A DNA stretch of 64,000 nt from Actinopolymorpha cephalotaxi (GCF_013408535.1 NZ_JACBZA010000001.1:868001-932000); one strand, 5' to 3'. Positions 1 through 8,462 are shown, numbered from the stretch's first letter. The notes: generated by a model not told the origin, from the sequence alone. Program-made: numbers and translations.

Positions 1-465
1 CGCGACCTGCTGGTCTTCATCGCGTTCGTGGTCATCCTGGTGACCCTGGTCGCGCAGGGGCTGACGCTGCCGGCAGTGGTCCGTCTGGTGGGCGTCGTCA
101 GGGACGACCCGCGCGAGGACCTGCTGGCCGAGGCGGAGGTACGCCAGGACGCCATGCGCGCGGCCCTGGCCCGGCTGGACACCGACCGCGGCGACGCCCC
201 CGACTACGTCGTCGACCGGTTGCGCGACTCGGCCGAGATCCGCGCCAACCAGGTCTGGGAACGCCTCGGCGATCCCGACCGTGAACCCCCCACCGAGACC
301 ATGCGCCGGCTGCGGCTGGGAATGCTGGACGCAGAACGCGGCGTTTTCGTCCAGGCCCGGGACGAGAAGCGGATCCCGGAGGAGGTGCTCCGCGAGGTGG
401 AGCGGGAGCTGGACCTGGAACAGCTGATGATGGCCCGTGGACGACAGGAGGAGGACGACTCGTGA
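1..465 (+). CDS. Cation/proton antiporter, C-terminal part (5'-truncated by window edge)
   Basis: The reading frame is open from the first base and its start lies outside the window. The visible 154 residues begin with the last hydrophobic segment (about residues 3-26, ending ...QGLTLPAVVRLVGV), followed by a charged cytoplasmic tail rich in Glu and Arg. Such a last helix followed by a helical acidic tail is typical of CPA1-type Na+/H+ antiporters of actinomycetes, which exchange Na+ for H+ at the cell membrane. The stop overlaps the GTG of the next gene, so the two are probably co-transcribed. The family call rests on the tail only; the ion-binding Asp residues of the membrane core are not in view. 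Confidence 0.75.
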   Translation, partial: RDLLVFIAFVVILVTLVAQGLTLPAVVRLVGVVRDDPREDLLAEAEVRQDAMRAALARLDTDRGDAPDYVVDRLRDSAEIRANQVWERLGDPDREPPTETMRRLRLGMLDAERGVFVQARDEKRIPEEVLREVERELDLEQLMMARGRQEEDDS

Positions 466-731
466 CCAGCCCGACCTGTACGCATCTCGCGCAGGCGACC
501 GGCGACGTGACCGCGAAGACGCCGCAGGGCTGCGAGGAGTGCCTGGCTCAGGGCACCGACGACTGGATCCATCTGCGGTTGTGCCTGACCTGCGGCCACG
601 TCGGCTGCTGCGACTCCTCCCAGTGGAAGCACGCGACCGCGCACCACCGCGAGACCGGCCACCCGGTGATCCGTTCGTTCGAACGCGGCGAGGCCTGGCG
701 CTGGTGCTACGTGGACAACCGGCTCGGCTGA
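462..731 (+). CDS. UBP-type zinc finger domain protein (89 aa)
   Basis: A small stand-alone UBP/ZnF-type zinc-binding domain. Cys6, His8, Cys24, Cys27, Cys41, Cys44, Cys49, His57, His61 and His67 form the usual Cys/His ligand pattern, with the motif CLTCGHVGCCDSS in the middle. In eukaryotes this fold binds the C-terminus of ubiquitin; the bacterial single-domain versions are common in actinomycetes and have no proven ligand. The GTG start overlaps the stop of the antiporter gene by four bases (GTGA), which supports a shared transcript and perhaps a regulatory role for the zinc finger on the antiporter. That last point is inference. Confidence 0.85.
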   Translation: MTSPTCTHLAQATGDVTAKTPQGCEECLAQGTDDWIHLRLCLTCGHVGCCDSSQWKHATAHHRETGHPVIRSFERGEAWRWCYVDNRLG

Positions 732-789
732 CCCTCCCGGCAATCTGACCTCCACCGGAAACCGGGAGGACCTGCGCGGTCGTGATCGT

Positions 790-795
790 TAGGGT
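790..795 (+). promoter_or_regulatory. Candidate -10 element (TAGGGT) before the GNAT gene
   Basis: TAGGGT fits the actinobacterial TANNNT -10 pattern. A start site near 802 would leave a leader of about 50 bases before the ATG at 852. No clear -35 is visible. Confidence 0.3.
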
Positions 796-851
796 GACGG
801 CGTGGCACCCGTACGATCACCCCGGCTCCGGCAGGTCCGGCAGGTCCGGCG

Positions 852-1580
852 ATGACCGACCTCGCCGACCTGCTGGCCCGGGCCGAGGCGGCGCTGGCCG
901 ACGTGCCCGCCGACAGCGGCACCAGCGCCGTGGTGGCCGGCATCGCCTGCGTGAGCTACCCGATCGGCCAGCCGTGGGCGACCCAGGCGAAGGCGATGGG
1001 GCCGCCGTCGGCGTCCGCGCTGGACCAGGCGGTCGAGTGGCTGGACGCGCACGCGCCGGCGCGCGGGCTGTGGACGGTGACCACCCGGACGAGGTACGCC
1101 GGCCGGCCCGAGTTCACCGGGCGCGGGTTCCGGCCGTGGCTGGAGCTTCCCGTCCTGGTCCTGGGCAGTGTCGCCCGGCTCGCGGCCGCGGCCCCGGTGG
1201 CCGGGCTCACCGTCGGCGCACCCGACAGCGCGGAGGAGTTCCTCGGCGTCTACGGCCCGGAGCTCGCCCCGCTGGTGACGCCCGGCGTACTCGCCTCGCC
1301 CACCTACCACCTCCTGGTCGGCCGGGTCGACGGTGTGGCCGTCGCCTGCGCGCAGGTCCGGGAGGTGGCCGGCACGGCGTACGTCTCGGCGGTCGGCGTC
1401 CTGCCCGAGTGGCGCGACCGCGGCATCGGCTCGGCGATCTCGGCGGCCGCGGCGAGGTACGCCCTCGGCCTGCAGCCGCGCGCGGTGTGGCTCAGCGCGG
1501 AGTCGCACCGGCACCGGATGTACGGCCGGATCGGGTTCCGCCCGGTGGACACGCACGTCCTGCTGCGCCCCGAGCCGTAG
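852..1580 (+). CDS. GNAT family N-acetyltransferase
   Basis: A 242-residue protein whose C-terminal half is a GNAT acetyltransferase domain. The acetyl-CoA pyrophosphate loop is seen as PEWRDRGIGSAIS (about residues 184-196, matching R/Q-x-x-G-x-G/A), followed by the typical end motif YGRIGFRPV. The first 110 residues are less conserved and may form a second, degenerate GNAT-like or substrate-recognition domain. It would transfer an acetyl group from acetyl-CoA to a small-molecule or peptide amine; the substrate cannot be told. It is convergent with the D-amino-acid oxidase gene and only 35 bases separate the two stops. Confidence 0.8.
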   Translation: MTDLADLLARAEAALADVPADSGTSAVVAGIACVSYPIGQPWATQAKAMGPPSASALDQAVEWLDAHAPARGLWTVTTRTRYAGRPEFTGRGFRPWLELPVLVLGSVARLAAAAPVAGLTVGAPDSAEEFLGVYGPELAPLVTPGVLASPTYHLLVGRVDGVAVACAQVREVAGTAYVSAVGVLPEWRDRGIGSAISAAAARYALGLQPRAVWLSAESHRHRMYGRIGFRPVDTHVLLRPEP

Positions 1581-1615
1581 CGGGCGCGCGGTCGGAGCGG
1601 CTCGGACCGCGCCGG

Positions 1616-2644
1616 TCAGCCGACGTGGGCGCGGACCAGCCCGGCGACCTCGGCCGCGCATCCCCAGGACACGGTGAACCCGGAGCCGCCGTGGCCGTAG
1701 CAGTGCACCACCAGCCGGCCGGCCTCGCCCGGCCGCGCCTCCACCCGCACGCTCGGCCGGGCGGGCCGCAGCCCCACGCGTTCGCGGAGTACCCGCGCGC
1801 CGGCCAGCGCGGGCTCCAGCCGGGCGGCGGCGGCGAGTAGGTCCCGGGTGGTCTCCGGCCGGGGCCGGGTGTCCCAGTCGTCCGGCTCGGCGGTGCCGCC
1901 GACGACGACCGAACGGCGCCGGGGTACGACGTACAGGGGGCGCTCGGGCTCGGTGTCGTCGGCCCACCAGCGGGTGACCCCCACCTGGTCCAGGACGACG
2001 AGCTGACCGCGGACCGGCGTCACCGAGCGGTCTCGAGCGAGGGCGCGGGCGGCCAGCCCGGTGCAGTTGACCAGGATCGGGGCGTTGTCCGGAAGGGCGG
2101 GCAGCGCCTGCCGGGTGAGCGTGCCGCCGAGCGCGGACAGCCGGGCGACCAGCCAGGGCAGGTAGCTGCCGGAGTCCACGACGGGAGCCTCGAACTCCCA
2201 GCCGCCGGCGTATCCGTCGGGCGGGTCGTCCAGCGGGCGCAGGCCGGGCACCGCCGCGGCCCACCAGGGCTTGGCGCCCGGCGTACGGGCCAGGTCGGCG
2301 CCGGGAACGAGGTCGACGCCGGCCGACTCGTCCTCACGCGCCAGCCGGGCGAACCTTTGGTACGACGTGGCCGCCCAGTCGGTCACCCGGTCCTGGGGGA
2401 GTGCGCGGTAGGGGAACCACAGCGCGGCGGCCACCGCGGACGTCGTCTCCGGTGGCAGGTCGCGGGCCAGCACGTTGACCTCGAACCCGTCCTCGGCCAG
2501 GACCACCGCGCAGGTCAGCCCGACGACTCCGGCGCCGACCACCAGCACCCGCGCCCCCCGGCCTGCCGGGCCCGGGGCGCCGGTCACCGGCTCGGTCACC
2601 TCTTCGGTCACCTGCTCGGTCACCTCTTGGGGGCTGGTCGCCAT
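1616..2644 (-). CDS. FAD-dependent D-amino-acid oxidase (DAO family)
   Basis: 342 residues with an N-terminal Rossmann FAD site (VLVVGAGVVGLTCAVVLAE, about residues 33-51) after a Thr/Glu/Pro-rich leader, and the C-terminal DAO signature HCYGHGGSGFTVSWG (about 315-329). These bracket the usual substrate domain and match D-amino-acid oxidase in length and order. The enzyme would oxidise neutral D-amino acids to 2-oxo acids with release of ammonia and H2O2. It lies 96 bases downstream of the phytanoyl-CoA-dioxygenase-like gene on the same strand. A D-aspartate oxidase specificity cannot be excluded. Confidence 0.85.
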   Translation of the reverse strand: MATSPQEVTEQVTEEVTEPVTGAPGPAGRGARVLVVGAGVVGLTCAVVLAEDGFEVNVLARDLPPETTSAVAAALWFPYRALPQDRVTDWAATSYQRFARLAREDESAGVDLVPGADLARTPGAKPWWAAAVPGLRPLDDPPDGYAGGWEFEAPVVDSGSYLPWLVARLSALGGTLTRQALPALPDNAPILVNCTGLAARALARDRSVTPVRGQLVVLDQVGVTRWWADDTEPERPLYVVPRRRSVVVGGTAEPDDWDTRPRPETTRDLLAAAARLEPALAGARVLRERVGLRPARPSVRVEARPGEAGRLVVHCYGHGGSGFTVSWGCAAEVAGLVRAHVG

Positions 2645-2740
2645 GTCACCGATGATGCCCGAGCCGGCACGGGTTGCGAAGACGCTTGGCGCCGCCTGGC
2701 CAGGGCCTGGCCGAGGCCCGGCCTGGTCGGCCGGACCTGC

Positions 2741-3595
2741 TCAGTGAGGCCCGGCGGTGTCGGTCTCGGTGCCGCAGGGGCCGCCGCCGACGCTCTCCGG
2801 CACCTCTACCGGGTCGCCGTCCATGGTGAGCGTGGCGTACCACGGCGAGATCCGCTCGCAGGAGTCCCGGCCGACGTAGTGGCAGATGAACGAACGCCGG
2901 AACCGGTCGGTGGTGGTGTTCGGTCCCGACCCGTGCACCAGGCTGCCGTTGAAGAACAGCACGTCACCGGGCTGCAGGTCGACCGGCACCGTGGCCAGGC
3001 CGGGCGGCGGCGGGACGTACTCCTTGGTGAACGACACCTCGGGGTCGGCGTCCTCGGGGCAGAACACGTCCATCCGGTGCGTGCCGGGTACGACCTCGAG
3101 CCCGCCGTTGTCCCGGTCGATCACGTCGCAGGCCACCCAGGCAGCCACGCAGGTGCCCGGCTCGACCCGCAGGTAGAAGTTGTCCTGGTGGAGCGCCTGA
3201 CCGCGCGCGCCCGGGGGCTTGAAGTAGAACATGCTCTGCGCGGCCAGCGGCTCCTCGTCGAGGAGGTAGCTGAGGATCATCCGCAGACGGGCGTCGAGGA
3301 GGTACTGCCGGGCGACGGCGCTGATCTTGTGCGGGTGCATCACCCGGGGGTAGTCGCGGAGCACGTCCACCGGCTCACCGGGCTCGTGCGGCCGCGGCTC
3401 GAAGTGGCCGGGCACCGGGCCGCGCGCGTGCAGGGCGGTGAACTCGTCCTGGAGCTCGGCGATCTCCGCGGGGGAGAACAGCGACCGGATGATGGTGAAC
3501 CCGTCCTCGGCGAACTGCCGGGCCGCGGCGGCGACGGGAACGCCTTCTCGCCCGCGCGTGGACGCGGAGGGAGCGCTGGTGCGGACGTCCGTCAT
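2741..3595 (-). CDS. Phytanoyl-CoA dioxygenase (PhyH) family Fe(II)/2-oxoglutarate oxygenase
   Basis: 284 residues with the double-stranded beta-helix iron site typical of the PhyH family: His136-x-Asp138 (in ALHQDNFYLRV) and distal His221 (SLVHGSGPN), with Arg231 or Arg233 positioned to bind 2-oxoglutarate. The start at 3595 is chosen because an AGGAGG sits nine bases upstream on the minus strand; the open frame runs on further upstream but overlaps the divergent regulator gene. The reaction is probably hydroxylation of an unknown small molecule. The AraC gene directly divergent at 3694 is the likely regulator, as such pairs are common for PhyH enzymes in carbohydrate or secondary metabolite loci. 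Confidence 0.85.
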   Translation of the reverse strand: MTDVRTSAPSASTRGREGVPVAAAARQFAEDGFTIIRSLFSPAEIAELQDEFTALHARGPVPGHFEPRPHEPGEPVDVLRDYPRVMHPHKISAVARQYLLDARLRMILSYLLDEEPLAAQSMFYFKPPGARGQALHQDNFYLRVEPGTCVAAWVACDVIDRDNGGLEVVPGTHRMDVFCPEDADPEVSFTKEYVPPPPGLATVPVDLQPGDVLFFNGSLVHGSGPNTTTDRFRRSFICHYVGRDSCERISPWYATLTMDGDPVEVPESVGGGPCGTETDTAGPH

Positions 3596-3628
3596 GGTGG
3601 AGGGCCTCCTCGGCTCAGGTCCTGGTGA

Positions 3629-3640
3629 GTACGGTCGTAC
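3629..3640. promoter_or_regulatory. Palindrome GTACGGTCGTAC in the divergent AraC/PhyH promoter region
   Basis: A perfect five-base inverted repeat (GTACG, two bases, CGTAC) sits in the 98-base gap between the two divergent genes. Its place suits an operator for the AraC-type protein, although AraC proteins more often bind direct repeats. No binding evidence. Confidence 0.3.
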
Positions 3641-3693
3641 CTGATGCAACTGCCTGTGACTCCTGACGGTACGGCGCGACCCGGCGGCTGGGG

Positions 3694-4761
3694 ATGCCCG
3701 TGACCGCTGCCGACCTGCCTGATCCTGCTGCCGGGCCGACGGGGGAGGATCCCGACGGCCCCGGCTTCGGCGCGGAAACCGGCGCCAGCGAGGGGACGCC
3801 CGCTCCTCCGGCGGAGTTGGTGGTGGCCGCCCGCTTCGACGTCGGCGGCGGGTACGCCGTGCACCGGGCGCGGGGCGCGCCGAGCTGGCTGTTCGCCTGG
3901 ACCCTGGATGGAGGCGGGCGGTTCCGGCAGGGCGGGGTGACCGTCCGCGCGGAGCCCGGCGACCTGGTGGCGCTCGGTCCCGAACTCGCACACGACTACG
4001 CGGTGGCGCCGGGCGCGCCGGGCTGGTCGTTCTGGTGGGTGCACTGCCCGGTCCGGCCCGGCTGGCACGGCTGGCTGGCACCGCACCAGGTGGGCGAGCG
4101 GCTCTACCACGTGGCGGGGGTGCCGGAGTTCGTCCGCGGGCGGGTGGAGTCGGCGTTCCGGAGACTGCACGCGGACGCCAGGTGGTCCGGCGAGGGCCCG
4201 CCACCGGACCCGGTGAGCTCGCGCCGCCGCGACGTCGTACCCGCCGCGGCGACCGGTGTGGCGGCCCGCGAACTCGCCCTCGGCGGCGTGGAGGAGGTGC
4301 TGGTGCTCACGACCGCGGCGGTGGCCGCGGCCGGACCCGGGCCCGCTGCCGGTCCGAGGTCTGCGGAGAACGCCGACCCGCGGGTCCGCCGGGTCGAGGC
4401 GCTGCTCGTCGCCGACCCGGCCGCGCCGCACACGGTCGCGTCGCTGGCCGCACGGGTCGCGTTGTCACCGTCGCGGCTGGCGCATCTGTTCTCCGCGCAG
4501 ACCGGCCGTACGCCGATGCGGGCACTGCGGGACGCGCGGATGCGGCACGCGGCACGGCTGCTGGAGGCGACCGACCTGCCGGTCGGCAGCGTGGCCGCCG
4601 CGTCGGGGTTCGTCAGCGCGTTCCACTTCAGCCGGGTGTTCCGGGAGCGGTTCGGGGTGCCGCCGGGCGACTACCGCCAGACCAGCCGGCAGACCAGTCG
4701 TCAGAACAGTCGTCAGAACAGCCGGGCGGTCGGGTCGTCCAGCCCGCGGAGTACGTCGTAG
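3694..4761 (+). CDS. AraC family transcriptional regulator
   Basis: 355 residues. Residues about 40-130 form the cupin-like sensing domain (pattern [21 protein letters not shown]), and about 226-330 the double helix-turn-helix DNA-binding domain ending in [19 protein letters not shown], a classic AraC signature. It probably senses a small molecule and controls the divergent dioxygenase gene. The last 30 residues are an odd Ser/Arg/Gln tail encoded by four 12-base repeats, and the 3' end overlaps the oppositely oriented nucS gene by 49 bases. The tail looks like read-through into the neighbouring gene and is unlikely to be needed for function. Confidence 0.87.
   Translation: MPVTAADLPDPAAGPTGEDPDGPGFGAETGASEGTPAPPAELVVAARFDVGGGYAVHRARGAPSWLFAWTLDGGGRFRQGGVTVRAEPGDLVALGPELAHDYAVAPGAPGWSFWWVHCPVRPGWHGWLAPHQVGERLYHVAGVPEFVRGRVESAFRRLHADARWSGEGPPPDPVSSRRRDVVPAAATGVAARELALGGVEEVLVLTTAAVAAAGPGPAAGPRSAENADPRVRRVEALLVADPAAPHTVASLAARVALSPSRLAHLFSAQTGRTPMRALRDARMRHAARLLEATDLPVGSVAAASGFVSAFHFSRVFRERFGVPPGDYRQTSRQTSRQNSRQNSRAVGSSSPRSTS
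4678..4725 (+). repeat. Four 12-bp tandem repeats at the AraC/nucS overlap
   Basis: Four units of the form CAGAMCAGYCGK lie head to tail (4678, 4690, 4702, 4714). They encode (Q-T/N-S-R)n in the AraC reading frame, and the last two surround the nucS stop codon on the other strand. Confidence 0.8.
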
Positions 4762-5390
4762 TCGACCGTCACGCACTCGATGCCCCGGTCGCCCGCGAGG
4801 ACCCGGGCCTGCGGCTTGATCTCCTGCGCGGCGAACACCCCGCGGACCGGCGCGAGCAACGGGTCGCGGTTGAGGAGTTCGAGGTAGCGGGTGAGCTGTT
4901 CGACGCCGTCGATCTCGCCGCGCCGTTTGACCTCGACGGCGATCGCCGCACCGCCCGCGTCGCGGCAGAGCAGGTCGACCGGGCCGATCGCGGTGGGGTA
5001 CTCCCGGCGTACCAGCGTGAGTCCCTCCCCGAGCGTGGCGGGATGGTCGGCGAGGAGTTCCTGCAGATGCGCCTCCACACCGTCCTTCCGCAGCCCCGGG
5101 TCGGTGCCGAGTTCGTGGCTGGAGTCGTGCAGCACCTGGTCCAGCGTGATCACGAGTTGGCCGCCGTCCTTGCCGGTGACCGTCCACCGGGCCGGCTCGG
5201 ACTCGCTCGCCGGCTGCTCGACGAGCTTGCACGGCGGGCTCATCCAGTTGAGCGGCTTGTACGCGCGGTCGTCGTTGTGAATCGACACCGAACCGTCGGC
5301 CTTCACCAGGATGAGGCGGTTCGCGCGGGGCAGGTGGGCGGTGAGCCGGCCGACGTAGTCGACCTGGCAGGAGGCGATGACGAGGCGCAC
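4713..5390 (-). CDS. nucS: Mismatch-specific endonuclease NucS (EndoMS)
   Basis: 225 residues, the usual NucS length. The N-terminal beta domain (1-120) is followed by the RecB-like nuclease domain with Asp139 (GPVDLLC) and Glu153-x-Lys155 ([11 protein letters not shown]). The C-terminal DDPTARLF resembles the clamp-binding tail of the family. NucS makes double-strand cuts at G-T, G-G and T-T mismatches and supplies the non-canonical mismatch repair of actinobacteria that lack MutS/MutL. It starts at an ATG and stands alone, convergent with the AraC gene. That the C-terminal clamp motif lies inside the overlap with AraC constrains that overlap. Confidence 0.93.
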   Translation of the reverse strand: MRLVIASCQVDYVGRLTAHLPRANRLILVKADGSVSIHNDDRAYKPLNWMSPPCKLVEQPASESEPARWTVTGKDGGQLVITLDQVLHDSSHELGTDPGLRKDGVEAHLQELLADHPATLGEGLTLVRREYPTAIGPVDLLCRDAGGAAIAVEVKRRGEIDGVEQLTRYLELLNRDPLLAPVRGVFAAQEIKPQARVLAGDRGIECVTVDYDVLRGLDDPTARLF

Positions 5391-5564
5391 GACGCCTCAC
5401 CCTAGGGCATGCGCGGTGACCGGCCCGTCGTCCGCTCCGGGGCGTGGTCGGTCCCCGATTGCCGGATGCGTGCGTGATGACGCACAGAACGCCTGCCCTG
5501 CGTGGAATGCTTCCGGCATCGCCGCACAGGTTGCCGCGTGTGGCGCTGACACGGGGGTGTATCG
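5391..5564. other. Intergenic segment with nested inverted repeats
   Basis: Between nucS and the secreted protein gene there is a perfect six-base hairpin (GTGCGT 5470-5475, ACGCAC 5480-5485, loop GATG) nested within outer arms TGCCGGA (about 5460) and TCCGGCA (about 5513). It may be a folded leader or terminator-like element. It carries the promoter of the plus-strand gene, but no convincing -35/-10 pair was found. Confidence 0.3.
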
Positions 5565-7844
5565 ATGCGTCGGCCGCGAACGGTTCTGCTTGCCCTGACC
5601 ACAGGTGTTCTGACGACCCTGACAACGCTGGGAACGGCGGGCGCGTGGGCGGCAGTGCCGTCGGTGCCGTCGGTGGTGTCGGTGCCCCACGGGTCGCCGG
5701 TACGTACGGGGCCGTCGGCATCGTCGGGTGCGGTCAGGTCGGAACATCCGGCAGGCGCGGATCGACCCGGGGCCGGACGTGCCGCGCGGCAGCCGAAGGT
5801 CGCCACGGTGACACTGGTCACCGGCGACCGGGTACGCGTCGCGACCAGAAGTGACGGCGTCTCCACCGCCACTCCGATCCCGGCGGCGGGCCGTCGCGGA
5901 ACGACGTTCGGCATCCGCCAGCACGGCCGCAACCTGGACGTCGTTCCGGCCGACGCGGCCCCACTGGTGGCGAGCGGACGGCTGGATCCGCGGCTGTTCG
6001 AGGTCGCCGGGCTCGTGCGCGCGGGTCTCGGCGACGAGCGGACGCGGCACCTGCCGCTGGTCGTCGCCCACCCGACGGCTTCGGGCGCTTCCACGACTTC
6101 CACCGACTCCGCCCGCTCGTGGATCCCGCGTGCGTTCCGGCCCGGCAGAGCCGTGCCGAGCCTGAGGGGGCGTGCCGTCGCCGAACCCAAGGCCGCGGCC
6201 GGAAGGAACTGGCGCTGGCTCGCCACCACCCCGAGCCACGTGTGGCTGGACGTGCCGAAGCGGGCCGGTGCCCCGGCCGCCGGCACCGCGAGGAGCGCGA
6301 AGAGTGGCGCCGCACAGGCGGACGCGACGTACACGCTCACCCTTCGCGTGATCGACCGCGCGGGCAGGCTGGTCACCGACCCGAGCCGGCTGCAGCCCTC
6401 GCCCACCGTGGTCGCCGACCTCGACACCGGCGACCTGATCGACCTGGCCGGGGGCCCGACCGGACTGGTGGCGCAGCTGGCGCCGGGCACCTACAGCTTC
6501 AGCGGGATCGTCTCCACCACCCAGGGCACCTCGCCGGCGAGCTACACGCTGCTGTCGGCCCCACGGATCAGCGTCGGCGCCGCCACCACGGTGACCCTGG
6601 ACGCGCGGCAGGCGCACCTGATCACCACCCAGGTCGACGCGGCCTCCCCGACCACCGTGGTGACGACGTTCGGCCTGGTGGAAACCGTCGCCGGCGGGCC
6701 ATTCACCACGCTGCTGACCCTGCAGGGGAACGTGCCCAACCAGCTCTACGCGCGGGCCACCGGGAGCGTCACCGACCGGACGTACGAGTTCACCGTCTTC
6801 CGTTCCCTGGCGGCCGGCTCGGTCACCTACGACCTGCTGCTCGGGCAGCAGGGCAGCGTGCCGGCCAACCCGGCGTACGTCGTGCACGACTCGGCCCTGA
6901 CCCGCTACGACGCGGCGTTCGCGGCCCCGGGGGCCGGGCTGAACCTCGACGGCGTGTGGTTCCGCGAGGCGGAGCTGCCAGGCGACTCCATGATCGGGCT
7001 GGGGTGGTACTTCGACGTGCCGCTGCCCGCCCGGCGCACGCACCTGTTCAGCCCGCAGTACGCCGGCCGGTCGCTGGCGTGGTCGGACAACTTCGACGCA
7101 CGGAGCAGTCCCACCCAGGTCTGGTACAGCGAGGTCCGCGACCCGCTCCGCTACGCGTCCGGCCAGCAGGTCCGGCACACGTTCAGCCCGGCGGCGTACC
7201 GGCCACAGGCGGAGGGCTACCGGCAGGGCGACGGAGTGATGAACTTCTCCATGGCGCCGCTGTCACCATCCCTGCGCGACGGGACGCTCATCGTCAACGA
7301 CTCGACCGGCATCACCGCCACCAGCACGCTGCGCCGCGCCGGCTCGGTGGTGGCCACCTCGACCGACCCGTTCATCCTGAACGCGGGCGCCCAGCCCAAG
7401 ACGCGCGCGTCCTACACGCTGGACGTCCGTGCCGGCCAGCACGTGCCGTGGTCGAGGTACGCCACGACGGTGACCGGGCACTGGGAGTTCGCCTCGGCCG
7501 CGCCGGCGGGCTACGTCGAGCCGATCCCGCTGCTGAACACGGTCGCGGTCGGGACGTTCGACCTGCTCGGACGGGCGCGCGCGGGACAGCCGTTCACGCT
7601 GAACCTCATGACGACGAGCCCCGACGTGACCGCCACGGTGACTCGGACGCTGCTGTGGGTGTCGTACGACGACGGCCACCGATGGACGCAGGTGCCGACG
7701 ACGCCGGGCGCCTCCGGCCGCTGGTCGGCGCAGGTGGCCCACCCGAACCTGCCGGGCCGCTTCGTCTCGGTCCGGACGCTGGCCGAGGACGACCGGGGCA
7801 ACGAGCTGACGATGACCTCGATCCGGGCGTACGGGCTGTCCTAG
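5565..7844 (+). CDS. Secreted protein resembling an S8 peptidase without the protease domain
   Basis: 759 residues with a Sec signal peptide (basic MRRPRT, hydrophobic core to about 25, likely cut after AWAA-30). Residues about 77-170 (VTLVTGDRV, VVPADAAPLVASGRLDPRLFEV, LPLVVAH) match, from memory, the N-terminal region of large actinobacterial subtilisin-like S8 peptidases. The Asp, His and GTSMA Ser motifs of the protease do not follow. Instead the protein passes straight to beta-rich repeats (TYTLTLRVIDRAGRL, LAPGTYSFSGIV) like those placed after the catalytic domain in those enzymes. It is therefore probably a non-catalytic extracellular binding or scaffold protein. The function is unknown. 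Confidence 0.7.
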   Translation: MRRPRTVLLALTTGVLTTLTTLGTAGAWAAVPSVPSVVSVPHGSPVRTGPSASSGAVRSEHPAGADRPGAGRAARQPKVATVTLVTGDRVRVATRSDGVSTATPIPAAGRRGTTFGIRQHGRNLDVVPADAAPLVASGRLDPRLFEVAGLVRAGLGDERTRHLPLVVAHPTASGASTTSTDSARSWIPRAFRPGRAVPSLRGRAVAEPKAAAGRNWRWLATTPSHVWLDVPKRAGAPAAGTARSAKSGAAQADATYTLTLRVIDRAGRLVTDPSRLQPSPTVVADLDTGDLIDLAGGPTGLVAQLAPGTYSFSGIVSTTQGTSPASYTLLSAPRISVGAATTVTLDARQAHLITTQVDAASPTTVVTTFGLVETVAGGPFTTLLTLQGNVPNQLYARATGSVTDRTYEFTVFRSLAAGSVTYDLLLGQQGSVPANPAYVVHDSALTRYDAAFAAPGAGLNLDGVWFREAELPGDSMIGLGWYFDVPLPARRTHLFSPQYAGRSLAWSDNFDARSSPTQVWYSEVRDPLRYASGQQVRHTFSPAAYRPQAEGYRQGDGVMNFSMAPLSPSLRDGTLIVNDSTGITATSTLRRAGSVVATSTDPFILNAGAQPKTRASYTLDVRAGQHVPWSRYATTVTGHWEFASAAPAGYVEPIPLLNTVAVGTFDLLGRARAGQPFTLNLMTTSPDVTATVTRTLLWVSYDDGHRWTQVPTTPGASGRWSAQVAHPNLPGRFVSVRTLAEDDRGNELTMTSIRAYGLS

Positions 7845-7872
7845 GACTCGTCCCCGCACACCGGCACCGGGG

Positions 7873-8091
7873 TCAGCGGCAACCGCAGGCGCCGCCGCAG
7901 CAACCGCCCCCGCCCGGCGGCGCGGCCGCCGGACCGGCGCCGGCCCGGCCGGCGAGCGCGACGGTGGACAGCAACTTCACCGTGTCCCCGTGACCCTGGG
8001 GGCAGGAGGCGGGCGCGCCCGACTCGCTCATCGGCAGGGCACGCTCGAACGTGTCGCCGCAGGTGCGGCAGCGGTACTCGTATCGCGGCAC
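7873..8091 (-). CDS. FmdB-type zinc ribbon protein (72 aa)
   Basis: MPRYEYRCRTCG at the N-terminus is the FmdB/CxxC zinc-ribbon signature. Cys8, Cys11, Cys30 and His34 are the probable ligands, with His replacing the usual fourth Cys. The C-terminus is a Gly/Cys-rich tail (CCGGACGCR) that could hold another metal. Members were named as putative regulators of formamidase genes, but most have no known role. It diverges from the gene at 8151 with a 59-base gap. Confidence 0.8.
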   Translation of the reverse strand: MPRYEYRCRTCGDTFERALPMSESGAPASCPQGHGDTVKLLSTVALAGRAGAGPAAAPPGGGGCCGGACGCR

Positions 8092-8138
8092 GCGCCCAGA
8101 GTAGGCGACCGCCGCGTCGACGGCACAGGTGCGCAGGC

Positions 8139-8144
8139 GACAAT
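8139..8144 (+). promoter_or_regulatory. Candidate -10 element (GACAAT), leaderless start at 8151
   Basis: GACAAT lies exactly six bases before the GTG at 8151. The same hexamer at the same distance precedes the GTG at 8463, which suggests both mRNAs start at or next to the start codon. Confidence 0.4.
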
Positions 8145-8150
8145 TGGGCC

Positions 8151-8447
8151 GTGCCCCGCCGCCGCCCGCGACCCCGCCGCTCCGAGCCTCCGCAGCGGCC
8201 GCTGTTCGGCGGTCACCAGCAGGTGGAGGAGTGGCCCGACGGCGACTGGGTGGTCCGCAAGCTCACCGGCTCGACGAGTACGAAGCCCTACCGCTGTCCT
8301 GGTTGCGACCAGTTGATCCCGCCCGCCACGCCGCACGTGGTGGCGTGGCCGGTGGATCCCGCCTCGTTCGCCGGCACCGGGCTGGACGAACGCCGGCACT
8401 GGCACAACGGCTGCTGGCAGGCCCGCGACCGGCGCCGCCGCCGCTGA
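8151..8447 (+). CDS. Small conserved actinobacterial protein with Cys/His motif (98 aa)
   Basis: 98 residues with a very basic N-terminus (PRRRPRPRRSE) and C-terminus. The centre carries RCPGC (Cys49, Cys52), a histidine in ATPHVVAW, and HWHNGCW near residue 88, a CxxC...H...HxxC arrangement that would bind zinc and recalls a minimal HNH or zinc-ribbon fold. Similar proteins in actinomycetes are often labelled ATP/GTP-binding, but no P-loop is present here. A nucleic-acid-binding role is plausible from the charge. It is followed by the hydrolase gene 15 bases downstream. Confidence 0.7.
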   Translation: MPRRRPRPRRSEPPQRPLFGGHQQVEEWPDGDWVVRKLTGSTSTKPYRCPGCDQLIPPATPHVVAWPVDPASFAGTGLDERRHWHNGCWQARDRRRRR

Positions 8448-8450
8448 GGC

Positions 8451-8456
8451 GACAAT
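8451..8456 (+). promoter_or_regulatory. Candidate -10 element (GACAAT), leaderless start at 8463
   Basis: GACAAT is followed after six bases by the GTG of the alpha/beta hydrolase gene; it partly overlaps the end of the preceding gene region. Confidence 0.4.
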
Positions 8457-8462
8457 CGGTGG

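Noticed and set aside
802-851. GTG at 802 as a leaderless start for the GNAT gene
   Set aside because: It lies six bases after TAGGGT but is out of frame with the acetyltransferase.
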